Positions 8,111 through 17,816 of a stretch of 64,000 bases of DNA are shown in pieces. The stretch is from an uncultured Oscillospiraceae bacterium (GTDB lineage Bacteria > Bacillota > Clostridia > Oscillospirales > Oscillospiraceae). The stretch spans positions 44,061 to 108,060 of the forward strand of contig CAKTOB010000004.1 in assembly GCA_934589525.1 (NCBI GenBank). Direction: 5' to 3'. The notes beneath the pieces are model-generated. The model ran no database searches and was not told the DNA's origin. It saw only the letters and a list, made by a program, of their open reading frames with translations. How positions within the stretch are numbered: position 1 is the stretch's first letter; each line of letters opens with the position of its first letter. A program made the translations under genes and the position numbers.

Positions 8111-9205
8111 TTACAACCAGTAGGAGGTAAATCCGTCCTCTTCAAATCTGCGCACCATCAGCGCCAGCTTCCCGGCGCTTTTGGGATAGCGGCAGGGGAG
8201 CGCTTCATCTTGCATGACCTTGCGCATTTTTTCGGAATCGCTGTCGCCGTTTTTCTGTTCGTGGTCAGAGGCGCAGATGGCAAACAGCCCGCAGAGCATA
8301 TCCCGCACAGAAGCGGAGCTGCCCTGGAGCCGGGGCAGGATCTTCTGCATGATCGCGTTGTCCATGGCCTGGTCGTGGGGCAGGAGGCCGCCTTCGGCTT
8401 TGTTGTTTAGCAGATAGAAAACGATCTCGTCCCGGACACGGTAGCCCACATGGGCGTTGGCGTTCAAAAGAATTTGGTTGATTTTCTGAAGCTCCGCGCA
8501 GATCTCCATGACATACTGCTGCTCCTGGGCGCAGTCGGCAATCAGATTCAGATACTCCGTTCGCAGAAAGCTGTTGGGAAGCAGCAGCTTTTCCGGCTCC
8601 GCACCGGCAGATTCAAAACTGGGGATCAGATCCACAAAGCCAAATTCGATGGTATTGGCCCGATCCAAGATCTTCTTGCTGAAAGGGAAGGTGGTTTCGT
8701 CCATGTTCACGGTGCCCACAATGTAGAGATTATCCGGAATGCCTTTTTCATACTGGGCGATTTTCTCCGTGGTGATGGTTCCGTCATCCCGCTTTTCCCG
8801 GGTCTCCAGCACGGACAGGAAGTCGCTGAGGTAGTACTCCACCCGGGCCAGATTCATTTCGTCCAAACAGAGAAACACCGGCTTGTTGGGCTTTGCGTAA
8901 GCCGTCTCAAAGCATGCGCACACAGGCCCCTTGATAAAGTTTCCGCTCAAATCGAAATGCCCGAACAGATCACTGCCGTCACTCCAATCCGGCCGAACCG
9001 GAACCAGCGTATATTCCGCCCCGATGGCCTCCGCAAACAGCCGAACCAGCCGGGTCTTTCCCGTGCCGGACACCCCCGCAAGGATCACAAAGGGCTTGCT
9101 TTTCAGGCTGAGAAAGAAATTCTCAATCAGTTCCTCCCTGTAGCAGAACCCTCTGGCGGCGATATACTCCTTGATCTGCTTCATTGCGCCCTTAGTAGAT
9201 ACAGG
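8111..9205 (-). CDS. McrB-like AAA+ NTPase
   Basis: A 364-aa AAA+ protein with Walker A GVSGTGKT (45-52), Walker B FLCLDEMN (D116, E117) and the McrB-type nucleotide-specificity and sensor block GTVNMDETTFPFSKK (165-179), followed by the arginine-bearing ILDRAN. These are diagnostic of the McrB branch of GTP/ATP-dependent restriction motors. No separate N-terminal DNA-recognition domain is present, so target recognition may reside in the DUF2357 partner. The start is at 9205, where GGAGGAG lies 8 nt upstream; the frame stays open to 9253. Co-transcribed with the nuclease. Confidence 0.82.
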   Translation of the reverse strand, partial: PVSTKGAMKQIKEYIAARGFCYREELIENFFLSLKSKPFVILAGVSGTGKTRLVRLFAEAIGAEYTLVPVRPDWSDGSDLFGHFDLSGNFIKGPVCACFETAYAKPNKPVFLCLDEMNLARVEYYLSDFLSVLETREKRDDGTITTEKIAQYEKGIPDNLYIVGTVNMDETTFPFSKKILDRANTIEFGFVDLIPSFESAGAEPEKLLLPNSFLRTEYLNLIADCAQEQQYVMEICAELQKINQILLNANAHVGYRVRDEIVFYLLNNKAEGGLLPHDQAMDNAIMQKILPRLQGSSASVRDMLCGLFAICASDHEQKNGDSDSEKMRKVMQDEALPCRYPKSAGKLALMVRRFEEDGFTSYWL

Positions 9206-9531
9206 CATTTCTTTCTCCTCCGCTTTCTCCGGCAGAAATTCCGGAACCCGCACCCAAAAGTGTGGGAATTTCCGCCGGAATGATGTTTCAAAAGTTTTTT
9301 TTCAGCAGCCCTTTGCTTCTGCTGGAAAGATGAGTATAGTATATCATTTTATACTGTGTATTTACAACTGTTTTTCGAATTTTGTAGAATTTGCGCGGAC
9401 TTTATTTTATCCGCACTCCTTTCCGCTTTTGCCGCTCTCCTCTTTCCCATCTTCCCATACATAATTCCCCTTTTCCTGCAAATACTTCTACGGAAGAAAC
9501 CGCGAAGGACGGGTATAAAGGAGAAAGCATT
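9206..9531. other. Divergent intergenic region between mcrB-like gene and spoVT
   Basis: The region carries the minus-strand promoter for the McrBC-like pair and, by position, the spoVT promoter. A sigma-G-like -10 (CATTTTA at 9345-9351) is present but its -35 is weak, so forespore control of spoVT is only suggested. The stretch from about 9420 to 9510 is homologous to about 19160-19262 inside the island. Confidence 0.5.
9338..9367 (-). promoter_or_regulatory. Sigma-A-type promoter of the McrBC-like operon
   Basis: Read on the minus strand, TTGTAA (9367-9362), an 18-bp spacer and TATACT (9343-9338), with a TG one base before the -10. It lies about 130 bp upstream of the chosen start. Confidence 0.5.
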
Positions 9532-9708
9532 ATGAAAGCAACAGGCATTGTACGCCGTGTAGACGACCTGGGGAGGATCGTGATCCCCAAGGAGATCAGA
9601 CGGACCCTGAGGATCCGGGAGGGTGACCCGTTGCAGGCATCATTGACACGGTGGGAAACATACTGCTTTTCTATGTTGGATTTGGCTAAAAGACGGGGGT
9701 GGAAATAG
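9532..9708 (+). pseudogene. spoVT: spoVT 5' part, interrupted by the integrative island
   Basis: Codons 1-34 give the highly conserved AbrB-fold DNA-binding start of SpoVT (MKATGIVRRVDDLGR..., ending RIREGDPL). SpoVT is the forespore transcription regulator of sporulation. An AGGAG site lies 8 nt before the ATG. After GDPL the frame leaves SpoVT and continues for 24 unrelated residues to a stop at 9706-9708, which I read as the displaced C-terminal end of the island's recombinase. The missing 146 codons lie at 45333-45773. Fused at the 12-bp shared core, the two parts give a 180-aa SpoVT (B. subtilis SpoVT is about 178 aa). As it stands the product would have only an incomplete AbrB domain. 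Confidence 0.9.
9622..9633 (+). other. attL core of the spoVT island
   Basis: GGTGACCCGTTG, encoding Gly-Asp-Pro-Leu in spoVT codons 31-34. It is identical to 45321-45332, and the bases on both sides of the 12-mer differ. SpoVT sequence lies to its left and non-SpoVT sequence to its right. It is the expected cross-over region of a large serine recombinase. Confidence 0.85.
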
Positions 9709-9764
9709 TACATATCAACGGAAACGGCGACTGTCGGCATCCGGGAGGAATGAATCATGTAAAC

Positions 9765-9807
9765 GGACGGCCCGAACCCATTGCATTGCAATAGATTCGG
9801 GCCGTCC
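9765..9807. terminator. Strong hairpin near the left end of the island
   Basis: A perfect 12-bp stem (GGACGGCCCGAA / TTCGGGCCGTCC) with a 19-nt loop, lying between hsdR (minus strand) and the displaced recombinase tail (plus strand). No T-run follows on the plus strand, so it is a possible bidirectional terminator or a structural element near the att site. Confidence 0.5.
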
Positions 9808-9898
9808 TCTCTGTGTCAGCAAGGGCAACACATGTTGCCTTATTCTATACCAAATGCTTCGGGACGCCAGATGCCGAGTTTGTAATTTGTAAATACAT

Positions 9899-12800
9899 TT
9901 ACGCCGCAGCGTTCGCATTGACCCTCTCAATCACCTGTCGAATGCCTGCCCATACGGACAGGTCTGTGAACACTTCCACGATGCTGCCGTAGTCGGTAAA
10001 CGGTGCTTCCTGCAAAACGGACAGGTCTTTCATCATGCCGTTATGGACGATGTACTCCACGATCTGATTCACAAAGTAAATCTGCCTGCTATCAAGGGTC
10101 GCATCATTTAAGTACTGTGCAAAGGCTTCTTTGGCAGCGTTCATGTCAAGCCCGACAATTTCCCGCACGAACTCGCCCAGCGGTTTCTGGCCGTACGCAG
10201 TCTCATAATCCTGTTTCGTACCGACTTCGCTCCAGAGTGCTTTCTCCAATGCCTGTACATCCTCCGCAGTCAACGGAATATTCCCCTTTAGCTTGGCAAT
10301 GACGGCATCATCCATGTGCTGACGTATGTAGAACTCCGCCTTGGCCTTGTAGTTCTTCAGATCGTCGTTCTCCAACTCCGATTCTTTCCAGTCTACAGAC
10401 AGGATTTCGTCATCAAAATTCGTATCGTAGAGTACCTTGCTGACCGGAATATACTTGATGAGGTCACGCAGGTTCTCCCGGATATGCTCAAATTCGCAGA
10501 TTCCGGCAGTTTCCACATAATCTGTGTGCAGGATTTTGTCAATCAACTCAGCCTGCACCATGATCTCCGGGATATTCGCCACAGATGCGATGGCAGAAAC
10601 CTTTTTAAACAGATCACTCCGCGCCTTGCCGTACTTCTTTCCCGCCAGGTACGCAAGTTCGATACCGTATAGCAGCGCGTCGAACCGCAGTGCCTTGGCA
10701 TCATCCTCATCCGGTGTAATAAGCGGCGCAAGCTCTTGCCCCATAATTAAGGTATCCTCATAGGTCAGGGCGTTGTAGCTGTCCGGTTCGGCATATCGCT
10801 CTACATATTTCAAATGCTGGCGGACAGCAAAGTTCTCTTTGTTCAGCTCCCGCACCTTGCGCACCATGTCCTCCACCAGCGTCTTGCGGAAGGCGATCAG
10901 CTCTGTCGTCTGATACGCCAGATCCTGCAATTTGAAGGCAATTTGAGCTTTCAGATGGAAGATCGCGCCTTGCAGGGCAATCATATTGGCAGTAGCTCTG
11001 CCCTTGTTCATGCGGAAGAACTCAAAGTTGCCGCAGAAGTCGAAAATATAGAACTTGATCTTATCCTTACCATCCAGCAGCCCCGGACACAGACGGGTAC
11101 CGCGTCCGATCATCTGCCAGAATTTTGCCTTGCTCATGACCTTTTTAAAGAACACCAGATTCAGCACCTCCGGCACGTCAATGCCGGTGTCCAGCATATC
11201 CACGGAAATAGCGATTTGAGGCATTTTCTTCGGGTCGGAAAAGTCGTCAATGGCACTTTGCGCATAGGTCATGTAATTGTCGATGACCTTGGCAAAGCAG
11301 GGAAGATGTGGGTATTCCTGATTGAAAACCCCGAGGATTTTCTCTGCATGGGTGTGATTTTTCGCAAAAATGATGGTTTTGCCAAGCTTGCTGCCGTAGT
11401 CGATGGTCAGGCCGTGGGTCATCAGCGTGTTCAGCACCTGTCGGATGGTGTCTTCATTGAAAATCCATTCGTTCAGTGCTGAGGACGCAATGCGCTCCGG
11501 TAATTCTCCGTTTTCGTCCTCAAAGGTGTCCTCATAGATTTGCTTGTCCTCGTCGGAAAGCTCATCGTAGACAATACCCTGCTCAATAAATTTCAGCTTC
11601 GTCTCTACCGATAGGAAATCCACCAGATACCCGTCCTTCACCGCCTGTGCCAACTCATAGCCGTAGGTCGGCACGCCGTTTTCCAGCTCAAAGATCTCGT
11701 AGGTATTCTTGTCGATCTCGTCCTTGGGGGTGGCCGTCAGTCCCACCAGCGGCGCATCGAAATAGTTGAAAATATCCCGGTATTTGTTATACACCGAGCG
11801 GTGGGCTTCGTCGCAGATCACCAGGTCAAAGTGCCCGCAGGTAAAGAGCTTGCCTTCTTCATCCTGCACGCTGTCAATGACATTGTACATGGTCTGATAG
11901 GTAGAAAAGACGCAGTGTGCGGTGTTGTTGTCTCTCTCTTCGCAGAGGTTGGTGACGGAGAGATCGGGCAGCAGATTCCCGAAATTGCGCTTTGCCTGGG
12001 TGACCAGACTGTTGCGGTCAGCAAGAAACAGAATATTTTTCACCCAGCCGTGCTGAAGCAGCACGTCGCACAGGGCAATGACCGTCCTCGTCTTGCCGGA
12101 GCCGGTAGCCATGACCAGCAGTGCCTTGCGGCGATTCCGGGCAAAGGCATCGCAGACGGCCTTGATCGCGCCCTCCTGATAGTAGCGTCCGGCAATCTCA
12201 TGGTCCACCATGATATTTTTGAGACTCGTCCGCATACTCTGGAGATTGAAGATCTTCTCCAGATCGCGCTTGGAGTAAATGGCTGCACATTTCCGCTCAG
12301 GATACAGATTATCCGTAATGCGGGTTTCAAAGCCATTGGTCAGGAAGATGACCGGGCGGCGGTGGTGCTTTTTCTCCAACAGGTCGGCGTAGAGCTTTGC
12401 CTGCTGGCGGCCTTTGGCCACATCTGTGCAGGTGCGTTTGGCTTCAATCACTGCCAACGGGCGGCCGTCGTCACCGTAGAGCACATAGTCCGCATAGCCT
12501 ACCTCGGACTTGTTGGGCATACCGGGTAGTTCAACTTCATTCAGCCAGTCCTTGCCCTCCGTCCAGCCTGCGTCTTCCAGCATGGTGTCGATATACAGCT
12601 TGCGGGTCTTGTATTCAGACAGGTCGAGGGGTTTCGGCACATAGGTCTGCTGCTGTTCGGCACGGCGGGCGGTGAGTTCCTCTTTCAGCGCAGCGTTCTC
12701 TGCCATCAGCGCGGCAAGATCAATGTCGCCTACTCCCTTAGCAGGGGAGTCCCCTTGCGGAGCGGTGGCGGCGGGCTGCTGCAGCAGACTGCGGTCAAAA

Positions 12801-13198
12801 TGTCCCTCGGTGTAGTTTTCGCCATAGCAGTACGCCACAAAATCCAGAAAGACATAGAGATTTTCCAGACACATCACCGCCTGCTCCTCGGTGATTTTCC
12901 TGCCGGTGTGGGCGGCATTATTGCCCATGCGGCGGATCAGATCCATCCGCCGCCAGATGTCCCCGCCCACAATATCCCGGAAGTCCTCGGCATTCATGAG
13001 GCTCACCAGAGAATCCTGATAAGGCATGACCAGCCCTTTGTCCACGGAGTACATCCACTTCACGGCAAACTCCATCGCCCTGCGGCAGTTCAGCACGCAG
13101 GCGGAGGGGTCAATATGTAGAATTCTTTCCGCAGATACCGCTACGGAGGCGAAGGACTCGAATTGGGGATCGACAGCGAAAATGTCAAAGTTGGTCAT
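9899..13198 (-). CDS. hsdR: Type I restriction enzyme R subunit
   Basis: This 1099-aa motor and nuclease subunit begins with a DUF4145-like N-terminal region (about 10-125). Next is the PD-(D/E)XK nuclease (D237, then E252-A-K254 in VIEAKRTC), followed by a superfamily 2 translocase with Walker A ATGSGKT (364-370), DEAH box (VICDEAHRS), motif III (GLTATP) and motif VI (MIGRGTRLC). The C-terminal helical part would dock on the HsdM/HsdS methyltransferase. All motifs are intact, so it should be functional. It is the last gene of the six-gene minus-strand operon. Confidence 0.93.
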   Translation of the reverse strand: MTNFDIFAVDPQFESFASVAVSAERILHIDPSACVLNCRRAMEFAVKWMYSVDKGLVMPYQDSLVSLMNAEDFRDIVGGDIWRRMDLIRRMGNNAAHTGRKITEEQAVMCLENLYVFLDFVAYCYGENYTEGHFDRSLLQQPAATAPQGDSPAKGVGDIDLAALMAENAALKEELTARRAEQQQTYVPKPLDLSEYKTRKLYIDTMLEDAGWTEGKDWLNEVELPGMPNKSEVGYADYVLYGDDGRPLAVIEAKRTCTDVAKGRQQAKLYADLLEKKHHRRPVIFLTNGFETRITDNLYPERKCAAIYSKRDLEKIFNLQSMRTSLKNIMVDHEIAGRYYQEGAIKAVCDAFARNRRKALLVMATGSGKTRTVIALCDVLLQHGWVKNILFLADRNSLVTQAKRNFGNLLPDLSVTNLCEERDNNTAHCVFSTYQTMYNVIDSVQDEEGKLFTCGHFDLVICDEAHRSVYNKYRDIFNYFDAPLVGLTATPKDEIDKNTYEIFELENGVPTYGYELAQAVKDGYLVDFLSVETKLKFIEQGIVYDELSDEDKQIYEDTFEDENGELPERIASSALNEWIFNEDTIRQVLNTLMTHGLTIDYGSKLGKTIIFAKNHTHAEKILGVFNQEYPHLPCFAKVIDNYMTYAQSAIDDFSDPKKMPQIAISVDMLDTGIDVPEVLNLVFFKKVMSKAKFWQMIGRGTRLCPGLLDGKDKIKFYIFDFCGNFEFFRMNKGRATANMIALQGAIFHLKAQIAFKLQDLAYQTTELIAFRKTLVEDMVRKVRELNKENFAVRQHLKYVERYAEPDSYNALTYEDTLIMGQELAPLITPDEDDAKALRFDALLYGIELAYLAGKKYGKARSDLFKKVSAIASVANIPEIMVQAELIDKILHTDYVETAGICEFEHIRENLRDLIKYIPVSKVLYDTNFDDEILSVDWKESELENDDLKNYKAKAEFYIRQHMDDAVIAKLKGNIPLTAEDVQALEKALWSEVGTKQDYETAYGQKPLGEFVREIVGLDMNAAKEAFAQYLNDATLDSRQIYFVNQIVEYIVHNGMMKDLSVLQEAPFTDYGSIVEVFTDLSVWAGIRQVIERVNANAAA

Positions 13199-13255
13199 AG
13201 TGTGTCACCTTGCCAATCACATTAGACTATCAACAATTTCAGCTTTTTGACATTC

Positions 13256-14284
13256 TCAAGAACGTCTAATAGCCAGAAGTTGGGTCATTACATAGTCACC
13301 GTAAGGAGTTAGTTTCCAGTAGACTTGCTTATCAGTTGTACTGCGTTTCTTTTCTCCAGACTTGATTAATCCCAGCGCTCTAAACTGCACTTTAACCACA
13401 TCAAACGACTCTTGATTTATTCTAAACTGTTTGGGATTTCTAAGTTTTGAAAACTCAGTTTTGTCTTGCCAAGTGTTATGATTTTCTATATATTTGCTTA
13501 GCCCGACTTCGAATGCTAAATCTGTACATTCATCTATCATCTGTGGGGCTACGGAGGCAAAAAGTTCGTTCCAGCTATAAGATTCTTCGTCTTCGCACGA
13601 AAACGCTTGATAGCTTCGCTTCTCTGTGGCTTCGAAATGATATTTAATTTCAACTTGATCATTGCCTTGGGATAGAACTTCAGTACCTGTCGGTGCTCGA
13701 GTAGCAATGGTTTTTAACTGTTCTTTCAGACTTTCATTTTCTCGCTGCAACTTCGCAATTTCTTTTACAGACTCTTCATCTACTCCGCTTCCTGCCCGCA
13801 CCCATCCATCAGCAGGAAAGTCTTTAATAAGTTTAATCATGCTTCGGGAGACAATCGAACCGAGTTGCTCCGGATTTTCCCAATATTTAACTAGTTTTTT
13901 CTTTGCGAGCTTCTTGAATGTGTCTAGTTTTTCCTGCTTTTCGCCATCTTTTTCGCTTTTTCCTAATGGAATATTTCCTGGATTTTTCGGCAAGAATGAA
14001 ATAATTGGCTTTCCTGTTTTGAGTGCATATTCAAATTCCATCTGAGTATAACTGATTCCCTTATCATTGATGCTTCCGTAACGACCACCGATAATGAGCA
14101 AATAATAATCACAAGTATCGATTACTCGTTTAATCAATGTCCATTGATCATCATTAGACGCTGGAAAAAGCTCCATCCCAGCAGGCATGCAGTCTAATTC
14201 TAACAATGCCTGCATAACTTCTTTACGTTCTTCTTGCAAATCTTCAAACGTAGAACTAACAAATACTTGATAAATCTTATCCAC
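13256..14284 (-). CDS. DUF4062 domain protein in the type I R-M operon
   Basis: 342 aa, starting at GTG (14284) with AAGGAG 7 nt upstream. The N-terminal domain (about 4-155) is DUF4062: YQVFVSSTFEDLQEERKEV, followed by the conserved AGMELFPA and YYLLIIGGRYGS blocks, a TIR/nucleoside-deoxyribosyltransferase-like fold often seen in defence and conflict genes. A short coiled coil (about 172-190) links to a C-terminal domain (about 205-342) ending in a winged-helix-like segment (KVQFRALGLIKSG). It lies between hsdS and hsdR in the same direction. It may be an accessory effector or regulator; NAD-related activity is only a possibility from the fold. Confidence 0.75.
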   Translation of the reverse strand: MDKIYQVFVSSTFEDLQEERKEVMQALLELDCMPAGMELFPASNDDQWTLIKRVIDTCDYYLLIIGGRYGSINDKGISYTQMEFEYALKTGKPIISFLPKNPGNIPLGKSEKDGEKQEKLDTFKKLAKKKLVKYWENPEQLGSIVSRSMIKLIKDFPADGWVRAGSGVDEESVKEIAKLQRENESLKEQLKTIATRAPTGTEVLSQGNDQVEIKYHFEATEKRSYQAFSCEDEESYSWNELFASVAPQMIDECTDLAFEVGLSKYIENHNTWQDKTEFSKLRNPKQFRINQESFDVVKVQFRALGLIKSGEKKRSTTDKQVYWKLTPYGDYVMTQLLAIRRS

Positions 14285-14294
14285 AGTTATCTCC

Positions 14295-15401
14295 TTATCC
14301 GAAATATTTCTGCATCAAACTATCAAACAACAACTGTGCTTCGTCCAACGCCTTCTGTATGGCAACTTTTGATTTGTCGGCCTGTTCGACGAAGGCTGCA
14401 TATTGGTTTTGCAATTCTATTGAAGGCATAATAAGGCGCATTGCCTTATAGCCTCCAACATTAAAATGTTGTTGGGCTGCGCCACCAGTTCGCTCACGGA
14501 TTTGATTCATTCCGTGTGGCATATTTGTAAATGCTGCAAGAAATATTGAATTGATTTTGCTATTGTCAGGATGAGCGATGATAATATCAACCGCATTATA
14601 TCCGTCATACTTTTCCGTGGCAACACAGGCTGTTCCTGGAGCACCAGACCTAACTACAAGAACATCGTTCTTATGAACAACAGACTTCTGATTTTTTTGG
14701 TGGCCTTCTTCTGTAAAATAGACCCAATCACTATCTTTCACACGCATTTCACCAATATTCAAAGAGCGAAATGCCGGAATGCCTGTATCCGTATAATACT
14801 GCGTCGGCTTAATTACCACGCCCACGCATACATCTGCTACATCACCAATAGTGCAACAAGGCCATTTATCAAACTCGGTTTCCGTACCAAACAGTTCGAT
14901 AAATCGGGCTTTGACAAGCTCGTCCAGCTTTTGAATCTGTTGCTGTCGAGCGGAAATAATTGACTGGATTTTGTTCAACTCTGAAACGACTTTTTCCTGT
15001 TCTGTGATTGGACGTTTCGGAATAAGCATTTTTCGCATAGCCGCCTGTGTGAGCTTCTGGCGTGTCGCACCATTTACCAATTCTTCTGTATCGTAAAACA
15101 TCAAGGAATAACAAAGGTAATCTACATCCATGTTGGCCATTGGCTTCAGAACATGGGCGTGATTATTTACCCAGCATTTTCCAGAAACCCGATAGGCAAT
15201 TGGGCGTGTTTTTGAACCGAAGTTTCCACCATCTTCTGCCAACAAAACCAGCTCATCGTCAAAAATATACTCGGCTACATAGTCCTGAATCCCATTTGCA
15301 CCATAATATGGATAAGGGCCACTTCGCCTTTCTGAGGCTGTTATCGGAATTCGTCTTGAATCCAAAATATCGCAGCATTCTTCAATCGTAATGTATTCCA
15401 T
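14295..15401 (-). CDS. hsdS: Type I restriction enzyme specificity subunit
   Basis: 368 aa with the usual two target-recognition domains separated by helical conserved regions. The first includes IPITASERRSGPYPYYGANGI, a classic start of a TRD. The central spacer is the coiled KVVSELNKIQSIISARQQQI, the second TRD follows (WPCCTIGDVADVC...), and the C-terminal helix is SKVAIQKALDEAQLLFDSL. It determines the recognition sequence shared by methylation and cleavage. A single hsdS and no visible inverted partner argue against phase-variable shuffling here. Confidence 0.92.
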   Translation of the reverse strand: MEYITIEECCDILDSRRIPITASERRSGPYPYYGANGIQDYVAEYIFDDELVLLAEDGGNFGSKTRPIAYRVSGKCWVNNHAHVLKPMANMDVDYLCYSLMFYDTEELVNGATRQKLTQAAMRKMLIPKRPITEQEKVVSELNKIQSIISARQQQIQKLDELVKARFIELFGTETEFDKWPCCTIGDVADVCVGVVIKPTQYYTDTGIPAFRSLNIGEMRVKDSDWVYFTEEGHQKNQKSVVHKNDVLVVRSGAPGTACVATEKYDGYNAVDIIIAHPDNSKINSIFLAAFTNMPHGMNQIRERTGGAAQQHFNVGGYKAMRLIMPSIELQNQYAAFVEQADKSKVAIQKALDEAQLLFDSLMQKYFG

Positions 15402-15426
15402 TCTTCATCCCCACAAATCCGAATTG

Positions 15427-16308
15427 TCATTTCTCCTCGTTCTCATCGGTAACGCTCTCAATCATTCCGACCACAGCATTTCCAAGCAGCATCGTCTGTG
15501 CGTTTCCGGAAGTCACAACGGGCCGTCCGGTCTGGGATTCGATCTCTTTCCGGGCGTTTCCCGCCACTTTGCCGCCCTGTTTGGCAACGGCACGATTCTC
15601 CTCCAATCCCTGCGGATTCTGCGCATTGGTGAGTTCCGTTGTGGTGGCCTCGGCCAGCATATTCAGTGCCAGCTCCAACGTGCTCATGTTATCCCGCAGA
15701 TTTTCCTTTTTCAGCCCCTTGAGATTCTTATACTGCCGGGTCGTCATACCAGACCACGCCTTTGTGACCTCATCGGTCAAAATCCCATATTCCGTTCCCT
15801 TTTTGACACCGTGGGCATCCCATGCGTCTGTCAGCTCCTTGCGGGCGCGAATGGTCTGCATCCGCTGGTTGATCCATTCGGGAGAATAGCCTTTCTTTGC
15901 GTAGGTATCCAGTGCGCGCTCAATGGTCAACTCCGGGTCGATGATTTCCTCAATACGCTCACGGCCGACCATAGCCAGCCACAGCTTAAATGGTTCTGCT
16001 TTCTTGGACGGAATGGATTGGATGATGCGAAGAAGCTGCTCCGTGGTGGCTACATCGGTCAGACGGCGCTTGCCATCGGCCGCCTTCAACTTCAACTGCT
16101 GACAATTTGTCAGCAGTTCGGATGCCCCTTCTGACTTTAGTCTTTCTTTTAGTTTTGCCCAATAATTGCTGGCGCCTCTTGGCGTCGATTGTTCTGTCAG
16201 GGCTTTGACAACATCTACAATTGAAAAGTACCATTCCTCCTTAGTCTCATCCCATGCAGTACGGATCATTTGATCTTCAAACATTTGCAGCTTATCATTC
16301 TCTGTCAT
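15427..16308 (-). CDS. Bro-N domain (phage antirepressor-like) protein
   Basis: 293 aa. The N-terminal Bro-N domain covers about 1-110 (WDETKEEWYFSIVDVVKAL, ASNYWAKLKERL), followed by an uncharacterised C-terminal region (about 120-293). Such proteins resemble phage antirepressors and DinD-type proteins, and are sometimes encoded within type I R-M operons. The start overlaps the hsdM stop by 4 bp (ATGA), so the gene is part of the operon. A role in controlling or antagonising the R-M genes is inference. Confidence 0.78.
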   Translation of the reverse strand: MTENDKLQMFEDQMIRTAWDETKEEWYFSIVDVVKALTEQSTPRGASNYWAKLKERLKSEGASELLTNCQQLKLKAADGKRRLTDVATTEQLLRIIQSIPSKKAEPFKLWLAMVGRERIEEIIDPELTIERALDTYAKKGYSPEWINQRMQTIRARKELTDAWDAHGVKKGTEYGILTDEVTKAWSGMTTRQYKNLKGLKKENLRDNMSTLELALNMLAEATTTELTNAQNPQGLEENRAVAKQGGKVAGNARKEIESQTGRPVVTSGNAQTMLLGNAVVGMIESVTDENEEK

Positions 16309-17816
16309 GCGTTTTCTCCTTTCAGCATTTCCTCCAATTCGTCCATTGCCGCACGGATCTCTTTCTCCAACTCCCGGATTTCTGCCATGATCTCCCTGGT
16401 GGGCGGGTACTCCACAGGCTTGTACTCCGTTTTCTTGTACTTGTTGATGGACAGGTCATAACCATTGTCTACAATCTCCGCCTTGGGCACGAAGAAGGAC
16501 TTTTCCGTGCGCTGGCGGTCTTTTTCGGCATCCAGATTGCGGAACCGTGCAATGATATCAGGGATATCGTTGTCTGCCACCGGGCTGCGCTTATCGTCCA
16601 GCGAAAAGCCGTCAGCGGTCATGTCGTAGAACCACACATTATCCGTGCCGCCGTGGCCGGTCTTGGTGAAGATCAGCACCGCGGTAGACACCCCTGCATA
16701 GGGCTTGAACACGCCGGAAGGCATGGAGATCACGGCCTCCAGCCGGTTGCCCCCGATCAGCTCCTTGCGGATGGCCTTGTGCGCGGTAGAGGAACCGAAC
16801 AGCACACCGTCCGGCACGATACAGGCGCACCGCCCGCCGATGCGCAGCATCCGCAGGAACAGGGCCAGAAACAGCAGCTCGGTTTTCTTGGTTTTGCAGA
16901 CCTTCAGCAAATCCGCCGATACGGTATCGGCATCCAGGCTGCCTTTGAATGGCGGGTTGGCAAGAATGAGAGAATACTTCTCCTTGTCCGGATTCTGGTC
17001 GGACAGACTGTCCCGGTACTCGATAAAGGGACTTGCAATGCCGTGGGTCATCATGTTCATCGCGCCGATCCGGAGCATGGTGCGATCCATGTCGTAGCCG
17101 AAGAACATGTGATTCATGTAGTGGTCCTTCTTTTGGCGGTTGAAGAAAATTTCTTCCTTGCGGTGCTCTTTCAAGTATTCACCCGCCGAGACCAAGAAGC
17201 CCGAAGTACCGCAGGCCGGGTCGCAGATCACGTCATCAGCTTTCGGATCCATCAGTTCCACCATCATACGGATGATATGACGTGGGGTGCGGAACTGACC
17301 GTTGCGGCCGGACTGACTGATTTTGCTGAGCAGATATTCGTAGGTGTCGCCCCGCACGTCCACCGCCTGGGACTGGCTCATCAGGCGGTAAATCTCGTCC
17401 AGCGCATCCACCACCTTGGAAAGCAGCAGCGGCGTGGGCAGCTTGAAAATGGCGTCATCCATGTATTTGGAATAGGCACTGTTTTTGTCGCCGTGGAGGT
17501 TCTTGATAAAGGGAAACACCCACTCCTGCATGACGGAGTACATTTTCCCTGCCGGGAAGTCATGAAATACACTCCATTTGAGCTGCTGGCCGTCGATGGT
17601 GCGCTCACCCACCTGCACCTCATCGGTGAAGATGCTGGTATAAGGCAGCCCCAGCATGGCAGCCTCTTTTGCCCGGAGATTGTCCGAATCATCCAGGTCG
17701 TGAATGAACATCAGATAGGTGATCTGCTCGATCACGTCCAGCGGATTCACCAGACCGCCCGCCGCAAAAATATCCCAAAGGCCGTCAATTTTATTTTTCA
17801 GTTCGCCTGTAATCAT
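16305..17816 (-). CDS. hsdM: Type I restriction-modification methyltransferase subunit
   Basis: 503 aa N6-adenine methyltransferase. The N-terminal helical domain is followed by the SAM-binding motif DPACGTSG (199-206), the catalytic NPPF (287-290) and a C-terminal coiled coil (EIRELEKEIRAAMDELEEML) for contact with HsdS. The ATG follows directly on the stop of fic with no gap, and the end overlaps bro-N. All catalytic motifs are present. Confidence 0.95.
   Translation of the reverse strand: MITGELKNKIDGLWDIFAAGGLVNPLDVIEQITYLMFIHDLDDSDNLRAKEAAMLGLPYTSIFTDEVQVGERTIDGQQLKWSVFHDFPAGKMYSVMQEWVFPFIKNLHGDKNSAYSKYMDDAIFKLPTPLLLSKVVDALDEIYRLMSQSQAVDVRGDTYEYLLSKISQSGRNGQFRTPRHIIRMMVELMDPKADDVICDPACGTSGFLVSAGEYLKEHRKEEIFFNRQKKDHYMNHMFFGYDMDRTMLRIGAMNMMTHGIASPFIEYRDSLSDQNPDKEKYSLILANPPFKGSLDADTVSADLLKVCKTKKTELLFLALFLRMLRIGGRCACIVPDGVLFGSSTAHKAIRKELIGGNRLEAVISMPSGVFKPYAGVSTAVLIFTKTGHGGTDNVWFYDMTADGFSLDDKRSPVADNDIPDIIARFRNLDAEKDRQRTEKSFFVPKAEIVDNGYDLSINKYKKTEYKPVEYPPTREIMAEIRELEKEIRAAMDELEEMLKGENA

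Noticed and set aside
6004..8130. Long plus-strand open frame (708 codons) opposite the DUF2357 gene
   Set aside because: It mirrors the nuclease gene in a GC-rich codon context, has no ribosome site and gives low-complexity sequence without known motifs.
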